From Paenibacillus plantiphilus (GTDB lineage: Bacteria; Bacillota; Bacilli; Paenibacillales; Paenibacillaceae): a stretch of 64,000 nt of DNA. The DNA lies in assembly GCF_927798095.1 (NCBI RefSeq), contig NZ_CAKMMF010000016.1, forward strand, positions 62,001 through 126,000, in the 5' to 3' direction. The translations under genes were made by a program, and so were the position numbers. This document shows positions 47,704 to 55,996 of the stretch, in pieces (position 1 is the stretch's first letter; each line of letters starts with the position of its first letter). Below the pieces are notes generated by a model. That model worked only from the letters and a program-made list of their open reading frames with translations. It ran no database searches and had not been told where the DNA came from.

Positions 47704-49536
47704 CTACTCCACCGTCACGCTCTTCGCCAAATTCCTCGGCTTATCAACATCATGCCCAAGCGCCAGCGACGCATAGTACGCGATCAGTTGCAGCGGAACA
47801 ACGGACAGCGCTGGCGCCAGGAGCGGCAGCGTCCGTGGAATAGCGAACATCTCATCCACCGATTTGCTCACTTCGCCTTCGTGGCCTGCGTTGATGACAG
47901 CAAGCACGTGAGCGCCGCGCGCCTTCACTTCTTTAATATTGCTCAGCGTCTTCTCATACAGCTGTTCCTGCGTAATAAGCGCGATGACTGGAATACCATC
48001 CTCGATCAAAGCCAGCGTGCCGTGCTTCAGCTCGCCTGCCGCATAGGCTTCCGAGTGAATATAAGAGATCTCCTTCAGCTTCAGCGAGCCTTCCTGAGCA
48101 ACAGCGAAGTCCACGCCGCGACCGATGAAGAACAGGTTGCTGTGCTTGGAGATAGACTCTGCTACCTGCTTCAGCACGTTCGCCTGATCAAGAATGCTCT
48201 CGACCTGCTCTGGAAGCTGGTTCATCGATGTCAATACGTTCGCGATCCACTTCTCATCTCGCGTCTCCAGCTTCTCAGCCAGATACAGACCGAGCAGATA
48301 GAAGGCGATCAATTGCGAGGTGTACGCCTTCGTCGAGGCTACCGCAATCTCCGGTCCAGCTTGCGTAATGATCACATCATCCGCTTCGCGGGCAACAGAG
48401 CTGCCTACTACGTTCGTAATCGCCATTACACGCGCGCCATTGCGCTTCGCTTCACGCAGTGCAGCAAGTGTATCTGCAGTCTCGCCCGATTGGCTAACTA
48501 CGATAACAAGCGTATCCGGCGTAATAATCGGCGAACGGTAGCGATATTCAGAAGCGACATCCGTCTCAACAGGAATACGCGCCAAATCTTCAATGACCGT
48601 CTTGCCGACCAGCCCGGCATGGAATGCCGTTCCGCAGGCAACGATCTGAACCTTGCGAATGCCGCGAATCTCTTCAAGCGTCATCCCGATTTCCTTCAGC
48701 GCTACTCTGCGTCCATCTTCAGAGATACGGCCCATCATCGTGTCACGGTAAGCCTTCGGCTGCTCATAGATTTCCTTCAGCATAAAATGATCGAATCCGG
48801 CTTTTTCTGCCGTTACCAAATCCCAATCGACATGAAATATTTCCTTGGAAATAATTTCGCCTTCAATCGTCATCAGTTCGACGCTATTCATCTTCAGAAC
48901 AGCCATTTCACCATCGTTCAAAATATACACATCGCGAGTATGCTCAAGAATCGCCGGAATATCCGAGCCGATAAAATTCTCGCCATTGCCAATGCCAATA
49001 ACGAGCGGGCTTGCGAGTCTGACAGCAACGAGACGATCCGGCTCATACTCAGTCAATACACCCAGCGCGAATGCGCCGCGCATCCGTTTCGCCGCACGCT
49101 GTACTGCTTTCACGATATCTCCGTCATATTCATCAGCGACAAGGTGAGAGATGACCTCTGTATCTGTCTCCGATACGAACTTATGGCCTTTCGCTACCAA
49201 TTCATCCTTCAAATCGAGATAGTTCTCAATAATCCCGTTATGAACGACAGAGAATTTATGCGAATTATCGGTATGCGGATGCGAATTCTCATCCGATGGC
49301 TTGCCATGTGTCGCCCAGCGTGTATGACCGATCCCAACGGAACCGCGCAGCGGCTCACCACCAAGCTTCTCTTCCAGTACAGCAAGACGTCCCTTGGACT
49401 TGCGCACTTCCAAACCATTTCCCGTAAATACAGCAATGCCTGCGGAGTCGTATCCACGATACTCCAGCTTTCTTAGCCCATCGATCAAAATACCCTGCGA
49501 ATCACGTTTACCTATATATCCAACTATTCCACACAT
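47704..49536 (-). CDS. glmS: Glutamine-fructose-6-phosphate aminotransferase (isomerizing)
   Basis: A 610-residue enzyme making glucosamine-6-phosphate for cell-wall synthesis. The start at 49536 yields MCGIVGYIG, exposing the Cys nucleophile of the glutaminase domain after Met removal; the open frame upstream is leader RNA. GGAGG lies 11 bases upstream. Two SIS domains follow (VSQSGETADTLAAL and SLKLKEISYIHSEAY), ending LAKSVTVE, the segment Tn7 TnsD proteins read at DNA level. It is preceded by a glmS ribozyme and its own promoter. Transposon insertion 20 bases past the stop leaves the coding region intact. Confidence 0.98.
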   Translation of the reverse strand: MCGIVGYIGKRDSQGILIDGLRKLEYRGYDSAGIAVFTGNGLEVRKSKGRLAVLEEKLGGEPLRGSVGIGHTRWATHGKPSDENSHPHTDNSHKFSVVHNGIIENYLDLKDELVAKGHKFVSETDTEVISHLVADEYDGDIVKAVQRAAKRMRGAFALGVLTEYEPDRLVAVRLASPLVIGIGNGENFIGSDIPAILEHTRDVYILNDGEMAVLKMNSVELMTIEGEIISKEIFHVDWDLVTAEKAGFDHFMLKEIYEQPKAYRDTMMGRISEDGRRVALKEIGMTLEEIRGIRKVQIVACGTAFHAGLVGKTVIEDLARIPVETDVASEYRYRSPIITPDTLVIVVSQSGETADTLAALREAKRNGARVMAITNVVGSSVAREADDVIITQAGPEIAVASTKAYTSQLIAFYLLGLYLAEKLETRDEKWIANVLTSMNQLPEQVESILDQANVLKQVAESISKHSNLFFIGRGVDFAVAQEGSLKLKEISYIHSEAYAAGELKHGTLALIEDGIPVIALITQEQLYEKTLSNIKEVKARGAHVLAVINAGHEGEVSKSVDEMFAIPRTLPLLAPALSVVPLQLIAYYASLALGHDVDKPRNLAKSVTVE

Positions 49537-49794
49537 ATTAGAACAGACCTCCGTTTTGGGTGTATTTCCCATTTCAACGGATGCCAGCATCGTACAGTAC
49601 AAGCTTACTTGGCTCTATGAGGTTTTCTGTCGTTAACGTCAGTATGAAGTCTCGTTCTACGAAGGAAACCAGTCTGCCAGAAGCCGCGCCTTCAGCCGGC
49701 ATCACAAGCAAACAGGAAGAAAAATTCAAATTCAAATCCATGCGCAAACAACAGCCTTCCATGCTGTTTCTGCCACATTTACTATTCAGCATTT
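49537..49794 (-). other. glmS leader between ribozyme and start codon
   Basis: About 260 bases of untranslated leader with a ribosome site (GGAGGT) near 49550. No gene; the open frames here cover ribozyme and leader sequence only. Confidence 0.6.
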
Positions 49795-49978
49795 TGCCGA
49801 CTCCTTGTGCGACCAGTTGCCCAATCGTTTTGAGATCTATCGGCTTACGGTTGAAATGCATAACCGGGAGGTCCCCGCCGAACAATCCGAACACCTCCAC
49901 CTCGTCAGCTTACCGTCCGCTATCCCCACTGTTCAACCAACAACTAGTGTGACAACTGGCCCGCATAAGCTCTGGCGC
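49795..49978 (-). ncRNA. glmS ribozyme/riboswitch
   Basis: On the minus strand the leader carries the conserved glmS-ribozyme order. The cleavage-site segment is A|GCGCCAGAGC (cut between 49979 and 49978), then GGCCAGTTG, GACGAGGTGGAGG (49893-49905) and GGCGGGGACCTCCCGG. A long P3-P4 part ends near GGGCAACTGGTCGCAC. Glucosamine-6-phosphate should activate self-cleavage and lower glmS mRNA, a feedback loop known in Firmicutes. It lies 260-440 bases upstream of the start codon. Confidence 0.93.
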
Positions 49979-50030
49979 TTTTCACTCGACAACATCTTCC
50001 CTCGCTTTCCATTTCTGAATCATACTCCCT

Positions 50031-50059
50031 ATCATATTCATTTTCATGCTGAGGTGCAA
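50031..50059 (-). promoter_or_regulatory. glmS: Probable sigma-A promoter of glmS
   Basis: Minus-strand TTGCAC (50054-50059) and TATGAT (50031-50036) are 17 bases apart. Transcription would begin near 50024, about 45 bases before the ribozyme cleavage site, a usual distance. Confidence 0.65.
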
Positions 50060-50183
50060 CTACAAATTTTATCAATTTAACGAGCGAAAGAGCATCTGAC
50101 TATGTATCCTTCCACGCCATGAATCAAACGTCATGACTGCCATTAGCCCCTAAGACTCATACTTATAGCGTCCAAAAGCAAAG

Positions 50184-50231
50184 ACAGTCCCAGAAAGCTG
50201 CACCATACCTGCCCTGCTTCCCGGGACTGCC
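50184..50231 (-). terminator. Terminator of glmM
   Basis: CAGTCCCGGGAAGC and GCTTTCTGGGACTG form an imperfect stem, followed by TCTTTGCTTTT on the minus strand, 30 bases past the glmM stop. It separates the cdaA-cdaR-glmM transcript from glmS. Confidence 0.8.
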
Positions 50232-50259
50232 ATCCACAACTGATTACATTCAGCTAGCC

Positions 50260-51606
50260 TTATGCGCCGCCGAGCTGTTCTCTTACCGTATCCGCGATCC
50301 GCGCTACGTAAGCCTCCACCTGATCCTTCTCAGGTCCCTCCGCCATGACGCGAATAAGCGACTCCGTACCGGATGCGCGAACGAGAACGCGACCATTATC
50401 GCCCAGCTCCCCTTCAACCGCAGCAATAGCGGACTCGATAGCCGGATTGTCCTTATACAGGCTCTTGTCAGCGACACGCACATTGACGAGCACTTGAGGG
50501 AACTTCCGCATCAGCGTCTTCTGCTCACTCAGCTTGCGGCCAGAGCCGACAAGCGTATTCACAAGCTGCAGTGCAGTGAGAATGCCATCGCCCGTTGTAT
50601 TGTAATCGAGAAAAATAACATGACCTGACTGCTCCCCGCCCAAATTAAAGCCGCCGCGACGCATTTCCTCCATCACATAGCGGTCGCCGACTGCGGTCTG
50701 CGCCGTTTTGAGACCAATCTTCTGAGCGGCCTTGAAAAATCCGATATTGCTCATAACCGTCGTCACAACAGTATCGCCCTTCAGCTTGCCCTCCCGCTTC
50801 ATCGCATCGCCGCAAATGCACAGAATGAAATCGCCATCGACTTCCTCGCCGTTCTCATCAATCGCAATGAGACGGTCAGCATCGCCGTCGAACGATAAAC
50901 CGAGCGCCGCGCCATGCTTCAGCACTTCTTCCCGAACATATTCGGGATGGGTCGAGCCTACGCCATCATTAATGTTCAGACCATTCGGCTCAGCGCCAAC
51001 CGTGATGACCTCAGCGCCAAGCTCGCGGAATACTGCAGGCGCCAGCGAATAAGCCGCGCCATTCGCGCAATCCAGCACAATCTTCAGCCCTGAGAACGAA
51101 TGCGATACCGTCGTTTTCAAGAAATCCAGATACTTTCGTCCAGCCCGCTCATCAACTGTCACCGTACCGATATCTCCGCCTTCAGGGCGAGGCAGCTCAT
51201 CAACGGCCGCATCCATCAATCGCTCGATCTCATTTTCTGTCTCATCAGACAGCTTGAAGCCGTCACCGCCAAAAAACTTAATGCCGTTATCTTCAACCGG
51301 ATTGTGGGACGCCGAGATCATAACGCCAGCATCTGCCCCCATCTCGCGGATCAGGTAAGCGACTGCTGGCGTCGAGACAACGCCCAATCGAACAACACTG
51401 GCGCCGATCGACAGCAGTCCCGCAATAAGTGAAGCCTCCAGCATCGGCCCGGAGATCCGTGTGTCCAGACCGATGACAACTTTAGGCTTATCTGCTTTTC
51501 CTGCAAGTACATATCCGCCGCAGCGGCCAATTTTATAAGCAAGCTCAGGCGTCAGCTCACGGTTTGCAACACCGCGAACACCGTCTGTTCCGAAGTATTT
51601 ACCCAT
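50260..51606 (-). CDS. glmM: Phosphoglucosamine mutase
   Basis: A 448-residue enzyme interconverting glucosamine-6-phosphate and glucosamine-1-phosphate. The phosphoserine loop [13 protein letters not shown], the metal loop [10 protein letters not shown], the sugar-binding GGEQSGH and the phosphate-binding [12 protein letters not shown] near the C-terminus are all present. It follows cdaA and cdaR, a conserved Firmicute cluster in which cyclic di-AMP synthesis and GlmM are physically and functionally linked. Confidence 0.98.
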   Translation of the reverse strand: MGKYFGTDGVRGVANRELTPELAYKIGRCGGYVLAGKADKPKVVIGLDTRISGPMLEASLIAGLLSIGASVVRLGVVSTPAVAYLIREMGADAGVMISASHNPVEDNGIKFFGGDGFKLSDETENEIERLMDAAVDELPRPEGGDIGTVTVDERAGRKYLDFLKTTVSHSFSGLKIVLDCANGAAYSLAPAVFRELGAEVITVGAEPNGLNINDGVGSTHPEYVREEVLKHGAALGLSFDGDADRLIAIDENGEEVDGDFILCICGDAMKREGKLKGDTVVTTVMSNIGFFKAAQKIGLKTAQTAVGDRYVMEEMRRGGFNLGGEQSGHVIFLDYNTTGDGILTALQLVNTLVGSGRKLSEQKTLMRKFPQVLVNVRVADKSLYKDNPAIESAIAAVEGELGDNGRVLVRASGTESLIRVMAEGPEKDQVEAYVARIADTVREQLGGA

Positions 51607-51738
51607 AGTTCTGTTATCCCCTTTGAACGTTATAATTGCCTGTTGATCCTGTTATGTATAGCAAGGAAGCGCCAGACCCGTTATGATCCTTCTCCCGGGC
51701 TCCTTGCTCCTATCGCAACAGGCTGCAGCAGCCATGAG

Positions 51739-53214
51739 TCAGCCGCCGCCTGTACCTGTTCCTGCATCTGTTGAATGATCTGAAGAATTGCCCTCAGCGT
51801 CATTGCTCGCTCCATCTCCAGCATTAGCATTCGTTCCGCTTGCAGCATCAGGCACAGGCTCATTCGTCGTCCCATTCCCCTCAGGCGAGCCCCCATTGTT
51901 CGAGGAACCACCTTCACCACCATCCTCGACGCCTTCGGCAGGCGCGCCATCGACAGCCTCGCTCTCTCCCGGAGCAGCGACCGCCGTGGCGTCGGTAATC
52001 TCTACCGTTACACGAAGCGGAACGGCTGAAGCATAACGAATGAATCTCGGCAGATGAATATCTACCTGCACAACATGAGTGCCGGGACCAAGCCCGTTCA
52101 GATCAGCGATAAGCTGCACATCCTTGGGACTGACACCTGCAAGTATATTGGCGGCTCCCTCTATAGGAAGATCGATCGTACCGTTAGTTGGAACGGTTAT
52201 CGCAGCTTTCAAGCCATCTGACAGACCGATATTCGTCACCGGAAGCTGAGACAACAGCTTCGACTCTGCTTTAACAATACGATAGCTCACAGTGACGGTT
52301 CCAGGATCGACGGTCGCAATCCCTTCCTCGGGTTTAATGTCGAGTTCAATCGTACCTGATTGTGTCAGCTTGGACAAGTCAATATTAAGGCCATCGTAAA
52401 AATCATACTTATCGAGCACGTCTTGCGGACCATATACCGTGACCTGCTCCACATTCGGCTCAAAGGAAGCGATCGCAAGGCCTGCCGGCAGCGTTCCTGT
52501 GAATCCAAACTGCAAAGGCAGCTTCTTGAACGGCTTCGTAATCGGTATTTCGACCTCGACGACACTTGGATTAACGATGGCATCCGTCATCTCCTTGCCA
52601 TCCTTATCGAGGACGACCAGCTTCACCTTTTTCTGCGTAACCGTCTCTTCTTCACCCTCAACCGAGATCCTTGCGCCTACGAAGCTTACTTCATCCATCC
52701 CATCCTCAGGGAGCGTCACATGAACACGATTGTTCGGCTTCACGATCGGAGTTCCGAGCTTATACCCTTTGCCCGGCAAGCCTTCTGTCTTAATACTAAC
52801 CTCATACTCCTTGGTCAGCATCTGCTCCAGCACGACAGTCACCGTCTGAGGCTCCACACGGACATAATCGATTCCCCTTGGCAAATCCACCTTAACCGGC
52901 AGCGTGCTGCTTCCCTCTGCTATGCCGGATACGTCTACCGTCACCTTATAATCATCCGGCGATGCAGACAGCAGGTCAGATTTCGAGCCCGTTACCCTCA
53001 GCTTCACAGTCGATGGCTCCAGTAGACGCAGCGTATATTTCCGTTCATCCAGACCCGTAACTTTTATTTTGACAGCGGCGATATCCTGCGTTTCCGTCAG
53101 GGATGCCACCGTATTGGGCGACTCAGAATCAAAATGAACAACCGCCCACAGAATCAAGCCGATAATCAATGAAATAATTTTCAAAGAGGTGGGGTGGTTG
53201 AGCCATTTATCCAT
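51739..53214 (-). CDS. cdaR: CdaR (YbbR-domain) regulator of diadenylate cyclase
   Basis: A 491-residue membrane-anchored protein. One N-terminal helix (about 11-28) is followed by several YbbR repeats outside the membrane, visible as recurring VxVxVxG...LPxGI patterns. The last 60-70 residues are a low-complexity Gly/Asn/Ser/Asp tail starting near EGVEDGGEGGSS. It starts inside the end of cdaA (8-base overlap), consistent with direct interaction and coupled expression. The tail is not a usual part of the family. Confidence 0.92.
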   Translation of the reverse strand: MDKWLNHPTSLKIISLIIGLILWAVVHFDSESPNTVASLTETQDIAAVKIKVTGLDERKYTLRLLEPSTVKLRVTGSKSDLLSASPDDYKVTVDVSGIAEGSSTLPVKVDLPRGIDYVRVEPQTVTVVLEQMLTKEYEVSIKTEGLPGKGYKLGTPIVKPNNRVHVTLPEDGMDEVSFVGARISVEGEEETVTQKKVKLVVLDKDGKEMTDAIVNPSVVEVEIPITKPFKKLPLQFGFTGTLPAGLAIASFEPNVEQVTVYGPQDVLDKYDFYDGLNIDLSKLTQSGTIELDIKPEEGIATVDPGTVTVSYRIVKAESKLLSQLPVTNIGLSDGLKAAITVPTNGTIDLPIEGAANILAGVSPKDVQLIADLNGLGPGTHVVQVDIHLPRFIRYASAVPLRVTVEITDATAVAAPGESEAVDGAPAEGVEDGGEGGSSNNGGSPEGNGTTNEPVPDAASGTNANAGDGASNDAEGNSSDHSTDAGTGTGGG

Positions 53215-54046
53215 TCTCGCTCCCCCCTTTCCGTCTCCAGAGGGATCGTTTAGTACTGCCGCCCTCCCGCTCCTTCACCCTTGGATTCAATTCCTCGAAC
53301 AGCTTGGTGATCAGCGACTCTTCCCGAATATCGCGAACAATCATCCCGCCGACAGCCAGTGACACCTGTCCCGTCTCCTCCGATACGATGACCGACACCG
53401 CATCACAGACCTCAGTGACCCCGATAGCAGCCCGATGACGAGTTCCAAGCTCCTTGCTTATAAAAGGGTTCTCCGACAACGGCAAATAGCAGCCTGCCGC
53501 CATAATCTGATTCGCCCTAATAATAACAGCGCCGTCATGAAGCGGTGTATTCGGAATGAAAATATTAATAAGCAGCTCCGAGCTTACGATCGATTCCATC
53601 TTGATCCCCGACTCCACATAATCCGATAGACCTGTGCTTCGCTCGAATACAATCAAAGCGCCGATTTTCCGCTTCGACATATAATTAACAGCCTTAATAA
53701 TTTCAGCGATCCGGTCTCCAAGATCACGCTCCACTACAGAAGAACGGCTAAAAAATTTCCCGCGTCCCAGCTGCTCCAGCGCACGGCGCAATTCCGGCTG
53801 GAATATGATGAGGACCGTCATGACACCGAAGGGGAACATCTGATTCATGAGCCACTTGAGTGTGTACAGATTAAACCAGGTACTAAGGGCCCATGTGCCG
53901 ATGAGGACAAAAATCCCCTTAAGCAGCTGCACCGCTTTCGTTCCCCGTACAAGAAGAATCAATTTGTAAATAATATAACTGACAATGGAGATATCAATGA
54001 TATCCTTAATCCATTCATTCCATGTCAGATCGGCAAAATAGCTCAT
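53207..54046 (-). CDS. cdaA: Diadenylate cyclase CdaA (c-di-AMP synthase)
   Basis: A 279-residue membrane enzyme condensing two ATP into cyclic di-AMP. Two or three N-terminal helices (to about residue 82) precede the DAC domain with the catalytic DGA (171-173) in PLHDGAVIIR and RHR (203-205) in LGTRHRAAIGV. It is upstream of, and overlaps, cdaR. In this gene order it controls osmolyte and cell-wall homeostasis with GlmM. Confidence 0.97.
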   Translation of the reverse strand: MSYFADLTWNEWIKDIIDISIVSYIIYKLILLVRGTKAVQLLKGIFVLIGTWALSTWFNLYTLKWLMNQMFPFGVMTVLIIFQPELRRALEQLGRGKFFSRSSVVERDLGDRIAEIIKAVNYMSKRKIGALIVFERSTGLSDYVESGIKMESIVSSELLINIFIPNTPLHDGAVIIRANQIMAAGCYLPLSENPFISKELGTRHRAAIGVTEVCDAVSVIVSEETGQVSLAVGGMIVRDIREESLITKLFEELNPRVKEREGGSTKRSLWRRKGGSENG

Positions 54047-54150
54047 ATACTAACCCCCAACAACCACTTGCATAGCTGCTTCTACTTCTAATATCGGATT
54101 CATAACCTTATTCTTTTCTAGAAAGGGGAAAGCAAATCCTTTTTTTTTTA

Positions 54151-54182
54151 CAAAAAAGCCTCCCGCTTCAGGGAGGCTGCTT
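54151..54182 (-). terminator. Terminator of sigW-rsiW
   Basis: AGCCTCCC and GGGAGGCT form an 8-base stem around a short loop, followed by six T on the minus strand, immediately after the rsiW stop codon. Confidence 0.9.
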
Positions 54183-54184
54183 CA

Positions 54185-54814
54185 TTAATAAGCCAAACTG
54201 CTGAACGAGTGCGTAACTTTGTACCAGAACCAGTCAAGCGCCTGATCAATCGTTTTCACTTGTCCCGAAATATGTGCGGTTGAGGCTTGATACAACGAGC
54301 CTTCAATTACCGTGACATTGCCTTCAACATCTCCGAGCACGTTAGCCTTCCCGTTCTCCACCGTCAAGTCGCCCTTCACATGGACGCCCTGCGGGACTGT
54401 AACGGTATCCCCATCAATAACCAGCTGCGTTAGATCATTGCCGCGAACCGTTAATTGATCGTCCTGCTCCCACATCGCAATGAAGCTGGAGAACATGACA
54501 ATGGCGAAAACCGCCGCAACCGTGATGGCCGGATGATTGCGAAGCCATCGTGTCCAGCCCATCGTTTTCCGGCGCCGCACCGGAAGTCCGCTCAGGATTC
54601 GCTGTGTCCGCACAGCGGATTCACTCGTTTCCACCACTCCGCTGCGCATATCCAGCGCATTGTGGATGAGTGCTTCAGTCCGCTCAAGCTGATCGAACCT
54701 TGCGCGACACTCAGGGCAAGCAATCAGATGCGCCTTGAGGCTCGCTACGTCCTCACGAATTAATTCACCGTCCAAGTAATCATGCATACTAACGATGGCG
54801 ACGTTGCAATTCAT
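54185..54814 (-). CDS. rsiW: Anti-sigma-W factor with zinc-finger domain
   Basis: A 209-residue membrane anti-sigma factor. The zinc-binding ASD motif is H-x3-C-x2-C in LKAHLIACPECRARF. One helix (HPAITVAAVFAIVMFSSFIAM) spans the membrane. The outer part carries repeated short beta steps (VHVKGDLTVENGKANVLGDV and on), resembling a polymer-forming/bactofilin-type helix instead of a plain tail. The start at 54814 is preferred, since AAAGGA directly abuts the earlier ATG. It lies 220 bases after sigW with its own sigma-W-type promoter between. Confidence 0.88.
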   Translation of the reverse strand: MNCNVAIVSMHDYLDGELIREDVASLKAHLIACPECRARFDQLERTEALIHNALDMRSGVVETSESAVRTQRILSGLPVRRRKTMGWTRWLRNHPAITVAAVFAIVMFSSFIAMWEQDDQLTVRGNDLTQLVIDGDTVTVPQGVHVKGDLTVENGKANVLGDVEGNVTVIEGSLYQASTAHISGQVKTIDQALDWFWYKVTHSFSSLAY

Positions 54815-54932
54815 AGCAGCCATTCCTTTCTTCCTCTAGATGAAACTTGCCTAAGCACATCCGAGTCTGTTGATATCCTTACTGCGACCTTACACATTTG
54901 CACAAGCTGGACCCAGCCATAGCTATATACGT

Positions 54933-54958
54933 TACGTATGGAGTACGATGATGTTTCA
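54933..54958 (-). promoter_or_regulatory. rsiW: Sigma-W-type ECF promoter upstream of rsiW
   Basis: Minus-strand TGAAAC (54953-54958) and CGTA (54933-54936) are separated by exactly 16 bases, a perfect match to the sigma-W consensus. Transcription would start near 54926, 110 bases before rsiW. In B. subtilis the autoregulated promoter is upstream of sigW; I see no such match upstream of sigW here. Confidence 0.75.
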
Positions 54959-55036
54959 TTTTTTCGCGAAAATATTATTGCGATCGACGTTAACTGCTCT
55001 CTGCGCCTTCTACTTGCGTGCTGCAATACTTTCAAT

Positions 55037-55603
55037 CTACAGCTTGTGCTCAAGCTTCTTGCGTAGAAACTCCCGGCCGCGATGCACTCTCGTCTTAACT
55101 GTCGTTACCGGCAGCTCCAGCACATCGCCGATCTCCTGCAGTGACATATCCTGCAAATATCGCAGCACCATCACCGACTTGTATTTCGCCGGAAGCGTCT
55201 CGATTGCGTTATGTATAATGCGCTGCGTATCCGATAGCATGAGCTCGCTCTCCGGTGTTCGGTCATCGCTTGGAATCATCGAATAGCCGTCAATGCCGTC
55301 ATGGTCGCCCGTTTCCGCATCAAGCGAGAAGCTCGGCTTTCTTTTTCTCAGCCGATCAATACACAGATTTGTTGCGATTCGGTAAATCCATGTGGAGAAT
55401 TTCATCGTATCGTCATAGCGGTCAAGGTTCTTGTAGACACGCAGAAAAGTCTCCTGCACGACATCCTCCGCTTCCTGGCGATTGTACAGCATCCGATATG
55501 ACATATAATAAAGCTTGTCCTGATATAGCCCAACGATCTCGGCGAACGCATGCTGATCGCCCTTCAGAGCCATGCGCGCTAAGCGCGCCTCCATTGATTT
55601 CAC
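55037..55603 (-). CDS. sigW: ECF RNA polymerase sigma factor SigW
   Basis: A 188-residue ECF sigma factor. Region 2 is seen in YMSYRMLYNRQEAEDVVQETFLRVY and FSTWIYRIATNLCIDRLRKRK, region 4 in LPAKYKSVMVLRYLQDMSLQEIGDVL. GTG at 55603 follows GGAGG by seven bases. It is followed by its cognate membrane anti-sigma factor and then the cdaA cluster, the gene order typical of envelope-stress sigma W in Bacillales. Confidence 0.95.
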   Translation of the reverse strand: MKSMEARLARMALKGDQHAFAEIVGLYQDKLYYMSYRMLYNRQEAEDVVQETFLRVYKNLDRYDDTMKFSTWIYRIATNLCIDRLRKRKPSFSLDAETGDHDGIDGYSMIPSDDRTPESELMLSDTQRIIHNAIETLPAKYKSVMVLRYLQDMSLQEIGDVLELPVTTVKTRVHRGREFLRKKLEHKL

Positions 55604-55905
55604 CGATTTTCCTCCAGACCCACCAAACGCCCTTCTTTCTCACCGGTTGGCAGCTCGGCAGCAATTCCTGCGAGAATATGCGCGATGCCTGCCATTAGCC
55701 ACTCCCTATAATATGCTCATTCACGATAAGTACCTCTGCAAAAGCAGCAGCTAACAAAATGGTAATCCAAGTAATCTGAAAAAGCAACACAATCGCAAGT
55801 GGAGCATCCCATCCGGCCTCTCCAGTCGGATATTCCAGCGCAGCTTGGCGTTTGTGCTGTCACTTGGCGACTTCTATTGTGCGGACCTGCAGCTCCATTC
55901 AATAA
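55604..55905. other. Gap between ppc terminator and sigW
   Basis: About 300 bases with no convincing gene. It must hold the sigW promoter, but I could not find a clean sigma-W or sigma-A match. Confidence 0.5.
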
Positions 55906-55907
55906 AA

Positions 55908-55963
55908 AAGCTGGATACAACGCACGGACAACCGTCCGCCGGGTATCCAGCCTTCTTAACGCG
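55908..55963 (-). terminator. Terminator of ppc
   Basis: GGCTGGATAC and GTATCCAGC form a 9-10 base stem with an inner hairpin (GGACGGTTGTCC), followed by TTTTTT on the minus strand, about 35 bases past the ppc stop. Confidence 0.88.
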
Positions 55964-55996
55964 AAGCGCACTGCTTGCTGCGCTTATATGAAACAA

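Noticed and set aside
47752-49476. 574-codon plus-strand open frame
   Set aside because: It is a full antisense shadow of glmS, without family features.
49574-49952. Open frames in the glmS leader
   Set aside because: They cover the glmS ribozyme and leader; the conserved bases are structural RNA, not codons.
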